DNA from: JBOHDX01 sp050700835
GTDB taxonomy: Bacteria; Actinomycetota; Actinomycetes; Propionibacteriales; Nocardioidaceae
Length of the DNA: 18,605 nt
Direction: 5' to 3'
Assembly (NCBI GenBank): GCA_050700835.1
Contig: JBOHDX010000152.1
Coordinates: 1 to 18,605, forward strand
Numbering within the stretch: position 1 is the stretch's first letter; each line of letters begins with the position of its first letter. The position numbers were made by a program, and so were the translations under genes. Of the stretch, positions 7,575 through 16,213 are shown piece by piece. Below the pieces are notes generated by a model. It saw only the letters and a program-made list of their open reading frames with translations, ran no database searches and had not been told where the DNA came from.

Positions 7575-8474
7575 CGTGAGGCGCTCACGCTGGGGTACGA
7601 CGGTGTACTTCGGGTCGTCCGCGGACGCCAGCCCGGCGTTGAAGACACCGAACCGGGTCAGCACCGACCCGGCGACGAGTGCCGCCCCGGACACCGTGCT
7701 CAGGAGCCGGGAGCGGCCGCCGACGGCGCCCCCGACAGCCCCGGCGACGGTGAGTGCCCGCGCCGTCTTCATCATCGCGCCCGCCTTGCCCTGGTGGTAC
7801 GGCTGCGCCAGCATGCCGAGTCGTTGCCGGATGCGCTCGGTCATCACGAGCTCGGCCGCCGCGCCGGCGACCGCGAGCCGCCGGGCCGGTGAGGTCTCAC
7901 CCAGTGGTGCCGCCGCGATCGCGATCCCGGCGGCCGCGGTGGCGCCACTGCCGGCGAACAGGAACGGCATCTCGCGGTAGGCCTCATGCCAGGCAGGCAC
8001 GGCGGTGTTGCAGATCAGCGCCGCGGTGTAGGTCGTCAGCGGCGGACCGAGCAACGCCGCGCCGACTCCGGCCAGCCGACCGAGTGGACGCGCGAACCCC
8101 GTCACGTTCGACAGCGCCGCCGTGGCCGACGTCGCGGCGAACGGCGCCAGGATCCACGAACCGATCGACAGGGGCGACGTCGGCTTGAACACGCGCAGCA
8201 TGTTCAAGAACCGCTCCGGTCGGCCGAGGTCGTGCACGAGCGCGACAGTGCCGAGTCCGGCGCCGGTGGCAGCGGCCACGCGGGTGACTCGCTCGAGTCC
8301 CGGCAGCCCCGCCAGCGCGGCACCCTCAGCCAGCATCGCGGACGTACCGGCCGCGCCGCCCAGGAAGAGGTAGAGCGGTACGTCGGGTTGCTTCCACACC
8401 GGTCGCTTGAGCACCGGACGCCCGTAGTAGGACTCGAAGCGCGCGTCCGGGACGACTGGGCGTTCGCCCTTCAC
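7545..8474 (-). CDS. nrfD: NrfD/PsrC-type membrane subunit of formate dehydrogenase
   Basis: A 309-residue polytopic membrane protein. GTG at 8474 overlaps the fdhB stop (GTGA), so translation is coupled; a longer frame to 8546 would overlap fdhB more and lacks homology. The N-terminus is cytosolic and contains RFESYYGRPVLKRPVWKQPDVPLYLFLGGAAG, the start seen in NrfD-like proteins linked to formate dehydrogenases. About eight hydrophobic helices follow, with HDLGRPERFLNMLRVFKPTSPLSIGSW, the typical loop 2-3 motif, and LICNTAVPAWHEA. NrfD proteins carry no haem and pass electrons between an Fe-S subunit and membrane quinone. It replaces the cytochrome b gamma subunit (FdnI) of the E. coli enzymes. 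The predicted role is anchoring FdhAB and reducing menaquinone. Confidence 0.88.
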   Translation of the reverse strand: MKGERPVVPDARFESYYGRPVLKRPVWKQPDVPLYLFLGGAAGTSAMLAEGAALAGLPGLERVTRVAAATGAGLGTVALVHDLGRPERFLNMLRVFKPTSPLSIGSWILAPFAATSATAALSNVTGFARPLGRLAGVGAALLGPPLTTYTAALICNTAVPAWHEAYREMPFLFAGSGATAAAGIAIAAAPLGETSPARRLAVAGAAAELVMTERIRQRLGMLAQPYHQGKAGAMMKTARALTVAGAVGGAVGGRSRLLSTVSGAALVAGSVLTRFGVFNAGLASADDPKYTVVPQRERLTHKDPTLSRP

Positions 8475-9328
8475 CGACGTCTCCCGAGGAATGCGGCGGC
8501 ACCCGCCGCCAGCAGGCTCGTGGCCGCGACGCCCACGTGCCGCCACATCGACGGCAGGTCGCGGGTCGTGACGATCGGGTCCGGCGGCAGGCCGTACACC
8601 TCCGGCTCGTCCAGCAGCAGGAAGAACGCGCCGTCGCCGCCGACGCCGTCCTCCGGGTCCGCGCCGTACAGCCTGGCCACGTCGACCCCCTGCGCGTGCA
8701 ACGTCTCAACCCTCGCTTTGGCCTTGCCCCGCAACTCCTCGAGCGGCCCGAACTGGATCGACTCGGTCGGGCACGCCTTGGCGCAAGCCGGCTTCTCACC
8801 GACCTGGAGGCGGTCGTAGCACATCGTGCACTTGAAGACGCGGCCGTCCTCCTTGCGCTGGTCGATCACGCCGTAGGGGCACGCAGGAACGCAGTAGCCG
8901 CACCCATTGCACACGTCCGGCTGCACCACCACGGTGCCGAACTCGGTCCGGAACAGTGCCCCTGTCGGGCACACGTCGAGGCAGGCGGCATGGGTGCAGT
9001 GCTTGCACACGTCCGAGGACATGAGCCACCGCACCCCCATGTCGGCGTCGCCCGCGGAGTCATCGGGACGCATCGTCGGCATGCCCAGGTCGGTGGCGGG
9101 CGGGGGCGGCGCCGACCGCTGCATCGACGGCACGATCGGTGCCGACTGTTCGATGAACGCCACATGCCGCCAGCTGTCGGCACCCAGCTCCTGGGTGTTG
9201 TCGTAGGACATGCCGGTCAGCAGCAGGCCGTCCTCGGCGAGGCCGTTCCACTCCTTGCAGGCCACCTCGCACGCCTTGCAGCCGATGCACACGCTGGTGT
9301 CGGTGAAGAATCCCACGCGCTCAGTCAC
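8471..9328 (-). CDS. fdhB: Formate dehydrogenase iron-sulfur (beta) subunit
   Basis: A 285-residue ferredoxin-like electron-transfer subunit. GTG at 9328 overlaps the fdhA stop (GTGA). Sixteen cysteines form four [4Fe-4S] sites: C14-C17-C20-C24 (CIGCKACEVAC), C108-C111-C116-C120 (CKHCTHAACLDVC), C140-C143-C146-C150 (CNGCGYCVPAC) and C167-C170-C182-C186. This is the arrangement of FdnH/FdoH. A linker rich in Pro (residues 71-90) lies between the first and second sites. Residues 263-281 near the C-terminus (WRHVGVAATSLLAAGAAAFL) form one membrane segment followed by GRRR, which would tie the subunit to the inner face of the membrane. It takes electrons from FdhA and passes them to the NrfD-like subunit. 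Confidence 0.95.
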   Translation of the reverse strand: MTERVGFFTDTSVCIGCKACEVACKEWNGLAEDGLLLTGMSYDNTQELGADSWRHVAFIEQSAPIVPSMQRSAPPPPATDLGMPTMRPDDSAGDADMGVRWLMSSDVCKHCTHAACLDVCPTGALFRTEFGTVVVQPDVCNGCGYCVPACPYGVIDQRKEDGRVFKCTMCYDRLQVGEKPACAKACPTESIQFGPLEELRGKAKARVETLHAQGVDVARLYGADPEDGVGGDGAFFLLLDEPEVYGLPPDPIVTTRDLPSMWRHVGVAATSLLAAGAAAFLGRRR

Positions 9329-12300
9329 GAGTCGTCCTCCCCGCCGATGCCAGCGCGGCGGCGGTAGCCCTCGACGTACGCGAGCAGTGCTGGGCCTCGC
9401 GCCCGCCGGCCGGGCTGGATGTCGCAGGTGCCGACCTTGCTCTGGATGTGCACGTTGGGGTCGAGCGTGACCACGACCAGGTCGTTCGCGGCGTCGCCGG
9501 CGGAGAGACCGCTGGTGCCCCAGTGGTACGGCAGGCCGACCTGGTGCACCGTGTCGCCGCCGACGCGTAGCGGCCGCATCCGTTCGGTCACCAGCACGCG
9601 TGCCTCGATGGCGGTGCGGGCGGTGACGATGGTCGCCCATCCGCCGTTGTCGAGGCCGCGGAGCCTCGCCAGTGCCGGCGAGATCTCGCAGAACATCTCG
9701 GGCTGCAGCTCCGCCAGGTAGGGAAGGCTCCGGCTCATGCCGCCAGCGGTGTGGTGCTCGGTGAGCCGGTAGCTGGTGAACACGAACGGGAAGACGTCGC
9801 TGCGGGTCGGGTTGGACACGTTGTCGGCACGCGGGTACTGCTCGCGGGCCGGGTTGCTCTGCTGGGCGTACAGCGCATTGCGCAGCGGCGACTCGTGCGG
9901 TTCGTAGTGGGTCGGCATGGGACCGTCGGCGAGTCCTGACGGGGCGAACAGCCAGGCCTTGCCGTCCGTCTGCATGACGAAGGGGTCCTGCCCGCCGATC
10001 GCGTCCGGGCCGGTCGCGTCGTCCGCCGGCACATGGTCCGGGGCACGGTCCACGATGAAGTCGGGCACGTCGTGACCCGTCCACCTGCCCGCGTCGGCGT
10101 CCCACCAGACGTACCTCTTGCGCTCGCTCCACGGAGTCCCGTCGGGGGCGGCCGAGGCCCGGTTGTAGATCATCCGGCGGTTCGCCGGCCAGGCCCAACC
10201 CCACTCGGGGGCCACCCAGCTCTGCTCCTGACCGGGCTTCTTGCGCGCGGCCTGGTTGACCTCGCCGGCATAGACACCGCAATAGATCCAGCATCCGCAC
10301 ACGGTCGAGCCGTCGTCCTTCAGCTCGGTGTAGGACGACAGGGCGGCGCCGTCAGGACCGGTGCCGTTGATCTCGCGAAGCACGGCCTCGGGATCCGGAT
10401 CTTGGTTCGGACCTCGTTCGGGGTAGTCCCAGGTCAGGTCCAGCACGGGCCGGTCACGCTCGTCGGTGGAGCCGCCCAGCTTGGCCCGGATCCGCTTGCC
10501 CAGGTGGTAGTAGAACCAGAGATCGCTGGTCGCGTCGCCCGGCGGCTCCACCGCTTGGTGGTGCCACTGCAACATCCGCTGGGTGTTGGTGAACGAGCCG
10601 CTCTTCTCAGTGTGTGCGGCCGCCGGCAGGAAGAACACCTCGGTGCCGACGTCCTCGGGGGCCATCTCGCCCGTCTCGACCTCCGGGCCGTCCTTCCAGA
10701 ACGTGGCCGACTCGATCATCGCGAGGTCGCGCACGACCAACCAGTCGAGGTTGGCCATGCCCAGGCGTTGCAACTTGCCGTTCGCCGAGCCGACCGCGGG
10801 ATTCTCCCCGACCAGGAAGTAGCCCTTGACCTTGCCGTCGATCTGGTCCATGACGGTCTGGTACGTCGCGTGGTCGCCGGTCAGCCGAGGCAGGTAGTCG
10901 AAGCAGTAGTCGTTGTCGGCCGTGGCCGCGTCGCCCCAGTACGCCCGGAGCAGGCTGACGACGTAGGACCGCATGTTGCCCCAGTAGCCGGTGACACCTG
11001 CGTCGGCGGCGACGAAGCCGTCCAGGTCCTCGTGGTGCGAGGCGTGTGGCATCGGGATGTAGCCGGGCAGGATGTTGTAGAGCGTCGGGATGTCCGTGGA
11101 GCCCTGAATGCTGGCGTGCCCGCGCAGCGCCATGATCCCGCCACCCGGGCGACCGATGTTGCCCAGCAACAGCTGCAGGATCGCAGCCGTGCGGATGTAC
11201 TGCACCCCGGCGTTGTGCTGGGTCCAGCCGACCGCGTAGCAGAACGCGCTGGTGCGCTCGCGACCGCTGTTGGACGTCAGTGCGTGCGCGACCGCGGCGA
11301 ACTGCGCCGGCGAGATTCCGCACACCTCCTCCACCACCTCGGGGGTGTAGCGGGCGAAGTGGCGCTTGAGGATCTGGTAGACGCAGCGCGGGTGCTTCAG
11401 GGTCTCGTCGCGGTGCGCCTTGCCCCTGATCGCCGGCCCGCCGGAGCCGGCGGTCTCCGAGCGGCTGGCCTCGTGCGCCTCCCGCTCCGAGCCGTCGGGA
11501 GTGCCCGGTTGCGCCGGGTCGCGTTGACCGGCGGCCGCTGCCTCGACGGCACCTTCGTACTGCCAGGTGGTCGAGTCGTAGCTCGCGGTCTCGGGGTCGA
11601 ACCCGGAGAACAGGCCGTCGAGATCCTCCGTGTCGCGGAAGTCCTCGCTCACGATCGACGAGGCATTGGTGTAGGCCACGACGTACTCGCGGAAGTCGAG
11701 CTCGTTCGTCAGCACATGGTTGACCAGCCCTCCGAGGAAGGCGATGTCGGAGCCGGCGCGCAACGCCACGTGGATGTCGGCGACCGCGGAGGTACGCGTG
11801 AACCGAGGGTCGACGTGGATCAGCGTCGCTCCGCGCGCCTTGGCCTCCATGACCCACTGGAACCCGACCGGATGGCACTCGGCCATGTTCGAGCCCTCGA
11901 TCAGGATGCAGTCAGCGTTGCTCAGGTCCTGCTGGAAGGTCGTGGCGCCGCCGCGGCCGAACGAGGTCCCCAGACCGGGGACGGTGGAGGAGTGTCATAT
12001 TCGCGCCTGGTTCTCGATCTGCACCGCACCCATGGCGGTGTAGAGCTTCTTCATGAGGTAGTTCTCCTCGTTGTCGAGGGTCGCTCCTCCGAGGCTCGCG
12101 ATGCCCATCGTGCGGCGCACGCGCTTGCCGTCTTGCTCCCAGGACCAGGTCTTGCGTCGCGTCTCGATCACCCGGTCAGCGATCATGTCGACCGCGGTGT
12201 CGAGATCGAGGTCCTCCCAGTCGCGCCCGTGCGGGCGGCGGTAGCGGACCTTCGTGACTCGGCTGGGGGCGGTGACGAGCTGCATGCTGGCGCTGCCCTT

Positions 12301-12561
12301 GGGGCACAGCCGCCCCCGGGACACGGGGCTGTCCGGGTCACCCTCGATCTGGATGACCTTGTCGTCCTTGACGAACACGTTCTGGCCGCAGCCGACCGCG
12401 CAGTAGGGGCAGATCGACTTGACCACGTGGTCGGCGCCGGCGGTGCGGGGGCGGATCCGGTCGGTGGTGGCCGACCGCGCCGCCGACCCCCGGCCCAGCG
12501 GGTCGTCGCCGGTCAGCTGCCGGTACACCGGCCACGACTCGATGAACGTCCGCACACCCAT
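9325..12561 (-). CDS. fdhA: Formate dehydrogenase alpha subunit, selenocysteine-containing
   Basis: One gene of 1078 residues read through an in-frame TGA at 11995-11997 (residue 189, Sec). ATG at 12561 follows GAGGAG at 12567-12572. The N-terminus carries one [4Fe-4S] site: C51, C54, C58 (CPYCAVGC) and C86 (RGRLCPKG, with the conserved Lys88). ENQARI-U-HSSTVPGLG then FGRGGATT is the canonical active-site context, where Sec and the following His act in formate oxidation at a bis-MGD Mo or W centre. The MopB fold and its C-terminal molydopterin-binding domain follow (LVGENPAVGS near 10800; VFTSYRLTEHHTAGGMSR near 9750). A low-complexity insert lies at about 11390-11560. No twin-arginine signal is visible, so the protein should face the cytosol. 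It heads the coupled operon fdhA-fdhB-nrfD. Reading the TGA as a plain stop would split the gene just before its active site. Confidence 0.96.
11966..11997 (-). promoter_or_regulatory. Sec UGA codon and bacterial SECIS hairpin in fdhA
   Basis: On the fdhA strand the UGA (11997-11995) is followed after 12 nt by GTCCCC-GGTCT-GGGGAC (11982-11966), a perfect 6-bp stem with a GGUCU loop. The GGUCU begins at the 19th base after the UGA, which as I recall it is the same loop and spacing as in E. coli fdhF. SelB's C-terminal winged-helix domains bind this loop and deliver Sec-tRNA-Sec to the ribosome. Confidence 0.93.
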
Positions 12562-12723
12562 GCCGACTCCTCACGTCCGCGAGCTCGCTGCGCCGCTGGG
12601 ACGAACCTAGACCTCGACCGCTCCCAGTGCAGGTCGTGGCCCCGCCGGGTGTCCGGCCCCACGTCCGCCCCACGTCCGGCCCCGCGTCTGGCCCCGCCCC
12701 CGCCGCTACCGCCGCTACCGCAA

Positions 12724-12774
12724 TTGCGGGAAAGTGGCTCGGATTCGGGCCTGAGCTCAGCCACTTTCCCGCAA
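12724..12774. repeat. Perfect 16-bp inverted repeat between divergent fdhA and tRNA-Sec
   Basis: TTGCGGGAAAGTGGCT (12724-12739) and its exact complement AGCCACTTTCCCGCAA (12759-12774) flank a 19-nt spacer. It lies in the 292-bp gap between the fdhA start (12561) and tRNA-Sec (12854). The left side of the gap (12640-12720) is a C-rich run of GGCCCC and CCGCTA short repeats. The palindrome could be an operator for either promoter, a hairpin in a leader, or a dispersed repeat; the sequence alone cannot decide. Confidence 0.8.
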
Positions 12775-12841
12775 ACGCGAGAGGGGGTCGCCGGGTGCGT
12801 GGCGGAGCGAAGGCCCGAGGGGGTACGGACCGAGCGGGTCC

Positions 12842-12847
12842 TACGAT
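12842..12847 (+). promoter_or_regulatory. Candidate -10 box (TACGAT) for tRNA-Sec
   Basis: TACGAT ends 6 bases before the mature tRNA 5' end at 12854, the spacing expected if transcription begins at or next to the tRNA. No good -35 hexamer is seen 16-18 bp upstream (the region is G-rich), so support is weak. Confidence 0.35.
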
Positions 12848-12853
12848 GACGAC

Positions 12854-12948
12854 GGAGGCGTACCTCGTCTGGTGATGGGCGCGGTCTTCAAAACCGTAGT
12901 GGCCGGGTAGCCCGGCCAGGCGGGTTCGATTCCCGTCCGCCTCCGCCA
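12854..12948 (+). tRNA. selC: tRNA-Sec (anticodon UCA)
   Basis: A 95-nt tRNA including an encoded CCA, the same length as E. coli selC. Acceptor GGAGGCG (12854-12860) pairs with CGCCTCC (12938-12944), then G and CCA. The eighth acceptor position is T-C rather than a pair. The D arm has six pairs (12864-12869 with 12874-12879, with wobbles) and a TGGT loop. The anticodon loop is CTTCAAA with TCA at 12888-12890, stem GCGGT/ACCGT. The long variable arm GGCCGGG-TAG-CCCGGCC (12901-12917) and the TTCGATT T-loop complete a typical Sec tRNA. It ends 27 bp before selA and is likely cotranscribed with selA-selB. Confidence 0.96.
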
Positions 12949-12975
12949 CGCCGTCCACGGTCGTACGGAGGTCCG

Positions 12976-14271
12976 ATGCCCGACGCCCGTCGTGCCGTGC
13001 CGCGTACGGACGTCGTACTCTCCGATCCCCGTCTGCGCGACGCTGCCGCCGCCCTCGGCGCCGACCTCGTCAAGGAGATCGTGCGCCGCGCGCAGGACCA
13101 GTGCAGGTCGGGCCTGATCGAACCGCAGCAGGTGACCGACGCGGCGGTCGCTGCGCTGCCCGCGAGCGCGACGACCATGCGAGCGGTGCTCAACGCCACC
13201 GGTGTCGTCGTCCACACGAACCTCGGTCGCGCGCCCTTGTCCGCGGCGGCCGTCGACGCGGTGGCGAGGTCCGCAGGCGCCACCGACGTCGAGCTGGACC
13301 TCGAGACCGGCACCCGGGTACGCCGGGGTCGCGCGGTCATGCGCGCGCTCGCGCGCGCCGTGCCTGCTGCCGGCGACGTGCACGTCGTCAACAACGGCGC
13401 AGCCGCGCTGATGCTCGCCGCCACGGGGCTCGCGGCCGGGCGTGAGGTGGTCATCGCTCGCGGGGAGCTGGTGGAGATCGGCGACGGCTTCCGGATCCCC
13501 GACCTGCTGGAGTCGTGCGGGGTGCGGCTGCGCGAGGTCGGCACGACCAACCGGGTCTCCCGCGCGGACTACGCGGACGCCGTCGGGAACGACACCGCAT
13601 TCGTGCTCAAGGTGCACCCGTCCAACTTCGTCGTCTCCGGCTTCACCTCCGCGGTGCCAGTGCGGGATCTCGCAACGCTTCCCGTACCCGTGGTCGCCGA
13701 CATCGGATCGGGGTTGCTGCGGCCGCACCCCCGGCTGCCCCGCGAACCTGACGCCGACACCGCCCTGCGGAACGGCGCCGCCCTCGTGACGGCCTCGGGG
13801 GACAAGCTGCTCGGAGGACCGCAGTCCGGTCTCCTGCTCGGGGACGCCGCACTGGTGGGCCGGCTGCGGCGCCATCCGGTCGCCCGGGCGCTGCGGGTGG
13901 ACAAGTTGACGCTGGCCGCCCTCGAAGCAACCCTCGCCGGCCCTGAAACGCCTGTCGGGCGAGCGATCGCCAGAACAACGGCCGAGCTGGGGGCGCGGGC
14001 CGAGCGAATCAGCGCCGACCTGGTCACCCACGGCGTCGATGCGGTCGCCGTCGCGAGCACCGCGGCGATCGGGGGCGGCGGTGCTCCCGGAGTCGGGCTC
14101 GACAGCGCCGCCGTGTCTTTACCCTCGTACCTGGCCGCCACGCTTCGGGTGGGCGGCCCGCCGGTCGTCGGTCGACTCGAGGGCGGCAGGCTGCTGCTGG
14201 ACCTGATCGCGATCGACCCCACCGATGATCCGGTACTGACGGGGGCCGTGCTCGCGGTGGCGCGGGCCTGA
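12976..14271 (+). CDS. selA: L-seryl-tRNA(Sec) selenium transferase
   Basis: A 431-residue PLP enzyme that converts Ser-tRNA-Sec to Sec-tRNA-Sec using selenophosphate. ATG at 12976 follows GGAGG at 12967-12971. The PLP lysine is K277 in SGDKLLGGPQSG, the same motif as Lys295 of the E. coli enzyme. Other family motifs are NATGVVVHTNLGRAPLS, VVNNGAAALMLAATGLAAGREVVIARGELVEIGDGFRIPD, EVGTTNR and LKVHPSNFVVSGFT. Length is slightly below the E. coli enzyme (about 460). It starts 27 bp after tRNA-Sec and ends 1 bp before selB. Confidence 0.97.
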   Translation: MPDARRAVPRTDVVLSDPRLRDAAAALGADLVKEIVRRAQDQCRSGLIEPQQVTDAAVAALPASATTMRAVLNATGVVVHTNLGRAPLSAAAVDAVARSAGATDVELDLETGTRVRRGRAVMRALARAVPAAGDVHVVNNGAAALMLAATGLAAGREVVIARGELVEIGDGFRIPDLLESCGVRLREVGTTNRVSRADYADAVGNDTAFVLKVHPSNFVVSGFTSAVPVRDLATLPVPVVADIGSGLLRPHPRLPREPDADTALRNGAALVTASGDKLLGGPQSGLLLGDAALVGRLRRHPVARALRVDKLTLAALEATLAGPETPVGRAIARTTAELGARAERISADLVTHGVDAVAVASTAAIGGGGAPGVGLDSAAVSLPSYLAATLRVGGPPVVGRLEGGRLLLDLIAIDPTDDPVLTGAVLAVARA

Positions 14272-14272
14272 C

Positions 14273-16087
14273 GTGTACGTCGTGGCCACCGCCGGTCATG
14301 TCGACCACGGCAAGTCCACGCTGGTGCGCGCCCTGACCGGCATGGACCCGGATCGGCTCGCCGAGGAACGCCGCCGTGGGTTGACCATCGAGTTGGGCTT
14401 CGGCTGGACGGCGTTGCCCGGCGTCGGCGACGTGGCGTTCGTCGACGCCCCGGGACATGAACGGTTCGTCCCCACGATGCTCAGCGGTGTCGGGCCCGTA
14501 CCCGCTGTCCTGTTCGTCGTTGCCGCCGACGACGACTGGATGCCGCAGGCGGCCGAGCACCTGGCGGCACTGGATTCGCTGAGGGTCCGCCACGGCGTCG
14601 TCGCGATCACCCGCAGCGATCTCGCCGACCCCGCACCCATGCGCGCACGCGCCTTGGCCGAGCTGTCGGCCACGAGTCTGGCCGGGGCGCCGGCCGTCGC
14701 GGTCAGCGCATCCACCGGCTCGGGACTCGATCACCTCCGCTCGGCGCTGCGCACCATGGTGACGACGCTGCCGACGCCGGACCCAAGCGTGGATGTACGC
14801 CTCTGGGTGGACCGCTGCTTCACGATCCGCGGCGCCGGGACCGTGGTGACTGGCACGTTGACCGCTGGGACTATCAAGGTTGGCGACCGCCTGTCGATCG
14901 CGGACTCGACCGTACGGGTGCGGGGGATGGAGTGCCTCGGTCGCACCGTGGAGCGCGCGTCCGGGGCCGCGCGCGTGGCGCTGTCGCTAGGTGGCGACAT
15001 TCCTCGGGGGCTGGCGCGGGGCGCCGCCCTCACCACGCCGGACGCCTGGCTCCCGACCACGCTCGTCGACGTCGCGGTCCGGGTTGACCTTCCGTTGCCA
15101 CGTCAACCGGTGCTGCACATCGGCGCCACCGCGATGACCGTCGAGCAACGCCCCCTCGCCGATGCTGGGTTCGCGCGCCTGCGGCTGCCTCAGTCACTGC
15201 CGCTGCGGATCGGGGACCAGGCGCTGCTCCGTGACCCGGGCAGTCGTCGGATCTGGGGCGTCACCGTTCTGGACCCGCTACCGCCTGCGCTGTCGCGACG
15301 CGGCGATGCTCGCAGGCGTGGCGAGCTGCTCTCCGGCGTACCCGCGGAGCCGAGTCTCGCCGACGAGCTGGCCCGGCGGCGGGTGGCTCAACGCTCCGCG
15401 CTGCAACGGATCGGAGTCTCGACGGCTGACGCCGAGCAGGTGGCGGTCGCCGACGGCGACTGGCTGCTCGACGCTCGACTGGTGCCTGAGCTGACCACCC
15501 GACTGACCGAGCTGGTACGCCGGCACGACGCGGACCATCCACTCGACCCGGGCCTCCCGGTGGCGTCGGCGGTGCGGGCCCTTGCGGTCCCGACGACCGG
15601 GCTGGTGTCCGCGGTCCTACCGGACTCGTTGCGCCTGGAGGCCGGTCGGGTCCGCCGCGACGACGCGGTGCAGTCGCTGCCGATCCAGCTGCTGGACGCG
15701 CTGACGCAGCTGCGCGACGACTTGGCAGACGCGCCATTCGCGGCACCGGACGCCGGTCGGCTCGCCGCCCTGCGGCTCGACGTCAAGGCGATCGCCGCCG
15801 CACACCGCGCCGGTCGGTTGCTCCGGGTGACCGACACCGTCGTGCTGCTTCCCGGCGCCGACGCGGAGGCGACTCTGCTGCTCTCGCGGTTGCCGCAGCC
15901 CTTCACGGTCAGCCAGGCGCGTGAGGCGCTCGGGTCGACCCGGCGCGTGATGCTGCCGCTGCTCGACCTGCTGGACCGTCAAGGGCTCACCCGTCGGCTG
16001 CCGGACGACCGGCGTGAAGTCGTGCGACGCGTCCCGCCCGCCCCTCCCCTCTCGGCCGCCGATCCGACACTTATGCACGACGCGTAA
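14273..16087 (+). CDS. selB: Selenocysteine-specific elongation factor
   Basis: A 604-residue translation GTPase that brings Sec-tRNA-Sec to UGA codons marked by a SECIS hairpin. GTG at 14273 lies one base after the selA stop, so the two are coupled. G1 is GHVDHGKS (residues 8-15), G2 lies in RGLTIELGF, G3 is DAPGHE (58-63) and the G4 position reads T113-R-S-D116 instead of NKxD (E. coli SelB has TKAD). VVAADDDWMPQAAEHL follows G3. Domains 2-3 (about 170-340) contain RCFTIRGAGTVVTGTL. The C-terminal third is made of winged-helix units that bind the hairpin (VAQRSALQRIGVS, FTVSQAREALGSTRRVMLPLLDLLDRQGLTRR). The last eight residues (DPTLMHDA) and the TAA come from an intergenic palindromic repeat, so the natural end may have been replaced. 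Confidence 0.96.
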   Translation: MYVVATAGHVDHGKSTLVRALTGMDPDRLAEERRRGLTIELGFGWTALPGVGDVAFVDAPGHERFVPTMLSGVGPVPAVLFVVAADDDWMPQAAEHLAALDSLRVRHGVVAITRSDLADPAPMRARALAELSATSLAGAPAVAVSASTGSGLDHLRSALRTMVTTLPTPDPSVDVRLWVDRCFTIRGAGTVVTGTLTAGTIKVGDRLSIADSTVRVRGMECLGRTVERASGAARVALSLGGDIPRGLARGAALTTPDAWLPTTLVDVAVRVDLPLPRQPVLHIGATAMTVEQRPLADAGFARLRLPQSLPLRIGDQALLRDPGSRRIWGVTVLDPLPPALSRRGDARRRGELLSGVPAEPSLADELARRRVAQRSALQRIGVSTADAEQVAVADGDWLLDARLVPELTTRLTELVRRHDADHPLDPGLPVASAVRALAVPTTGLVSAVLPDSLRLEAGRVRRDDAVQSLPIQLLDALTQLRDDLADAPFAAPDAGRLAALRLDVKAIAAAHRAGRLLRVTDTVVLLPGADAEATLLLSRLPQPFTVSQAREALGSTRRVMLPLLDLLDRQGLTRRLPDDRREVVRRVPPAPPLSAADPTLMHDA

Positions 16088-16105
16088 CTGTCGGATCGCC
16101 GCAAG
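16059..16105 (+). repeat. 47-bp palindromic repeat, copy 1 (overlaps the selB stop)
   Basis: Outer arms CGATCCGACA (16060-16069) and TGTCGGATCG form 10 bp, followed inward by one mismatch and 6 more pairs (with one wobble) around a 5-nt ACGAC loop. It matches copy 2 at 46 of 47 positions. It lies over the last codons and stop of selB and could act as a terminator. Confidence 0.85.
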
Positions 16106-16139
16106 GGGAGCGGGAGGGCACAAGGGCACCCCAGCCCCG

Positions 16140-16190
16140 CCCTCGCGGCCCTCCCTCGCGGCCGCCACTCCTGGCCCTCCCCTCGCGGCC
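16140..16190 (+). repeat. Short direct repeats CCCTCGCGGCC between the two palindromes
   Basis: CCCTCGCGGCC occurs at 16140-16150, 16153-16163 and 16180-16190 in a C-rich stretch. The sequence just before both palindrome copies is also CT-rich, so the duplicated segment may be longer than the 47-bp core. No gene is seen between 16088 and 16345. Confidence 0.7.
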
Positions 16191-16213
16191 GCCCCTGGCC
16201 CTCCTCTCGGGCA

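Noticed and set aside
11995..12561. A 188-codon gene ending before fdhA, i.e. fdhA as a broken or split gene
   Set aside because: The stop is TGA in the exact NQARI-U-H active-site context with a SECIS hairpin and a full Sec machinery next door, so recoding explains it better than a nonsense mutation.
10033..12849. A 938-codon open frame on the + strand opposite fdhA
   Set aside because: It is the antisense shadow of fdhA in GC-rich DNA; the translation has no recognisable domain, is full of Val/Gly/Arg/Asp, and runs over the divergent control region.
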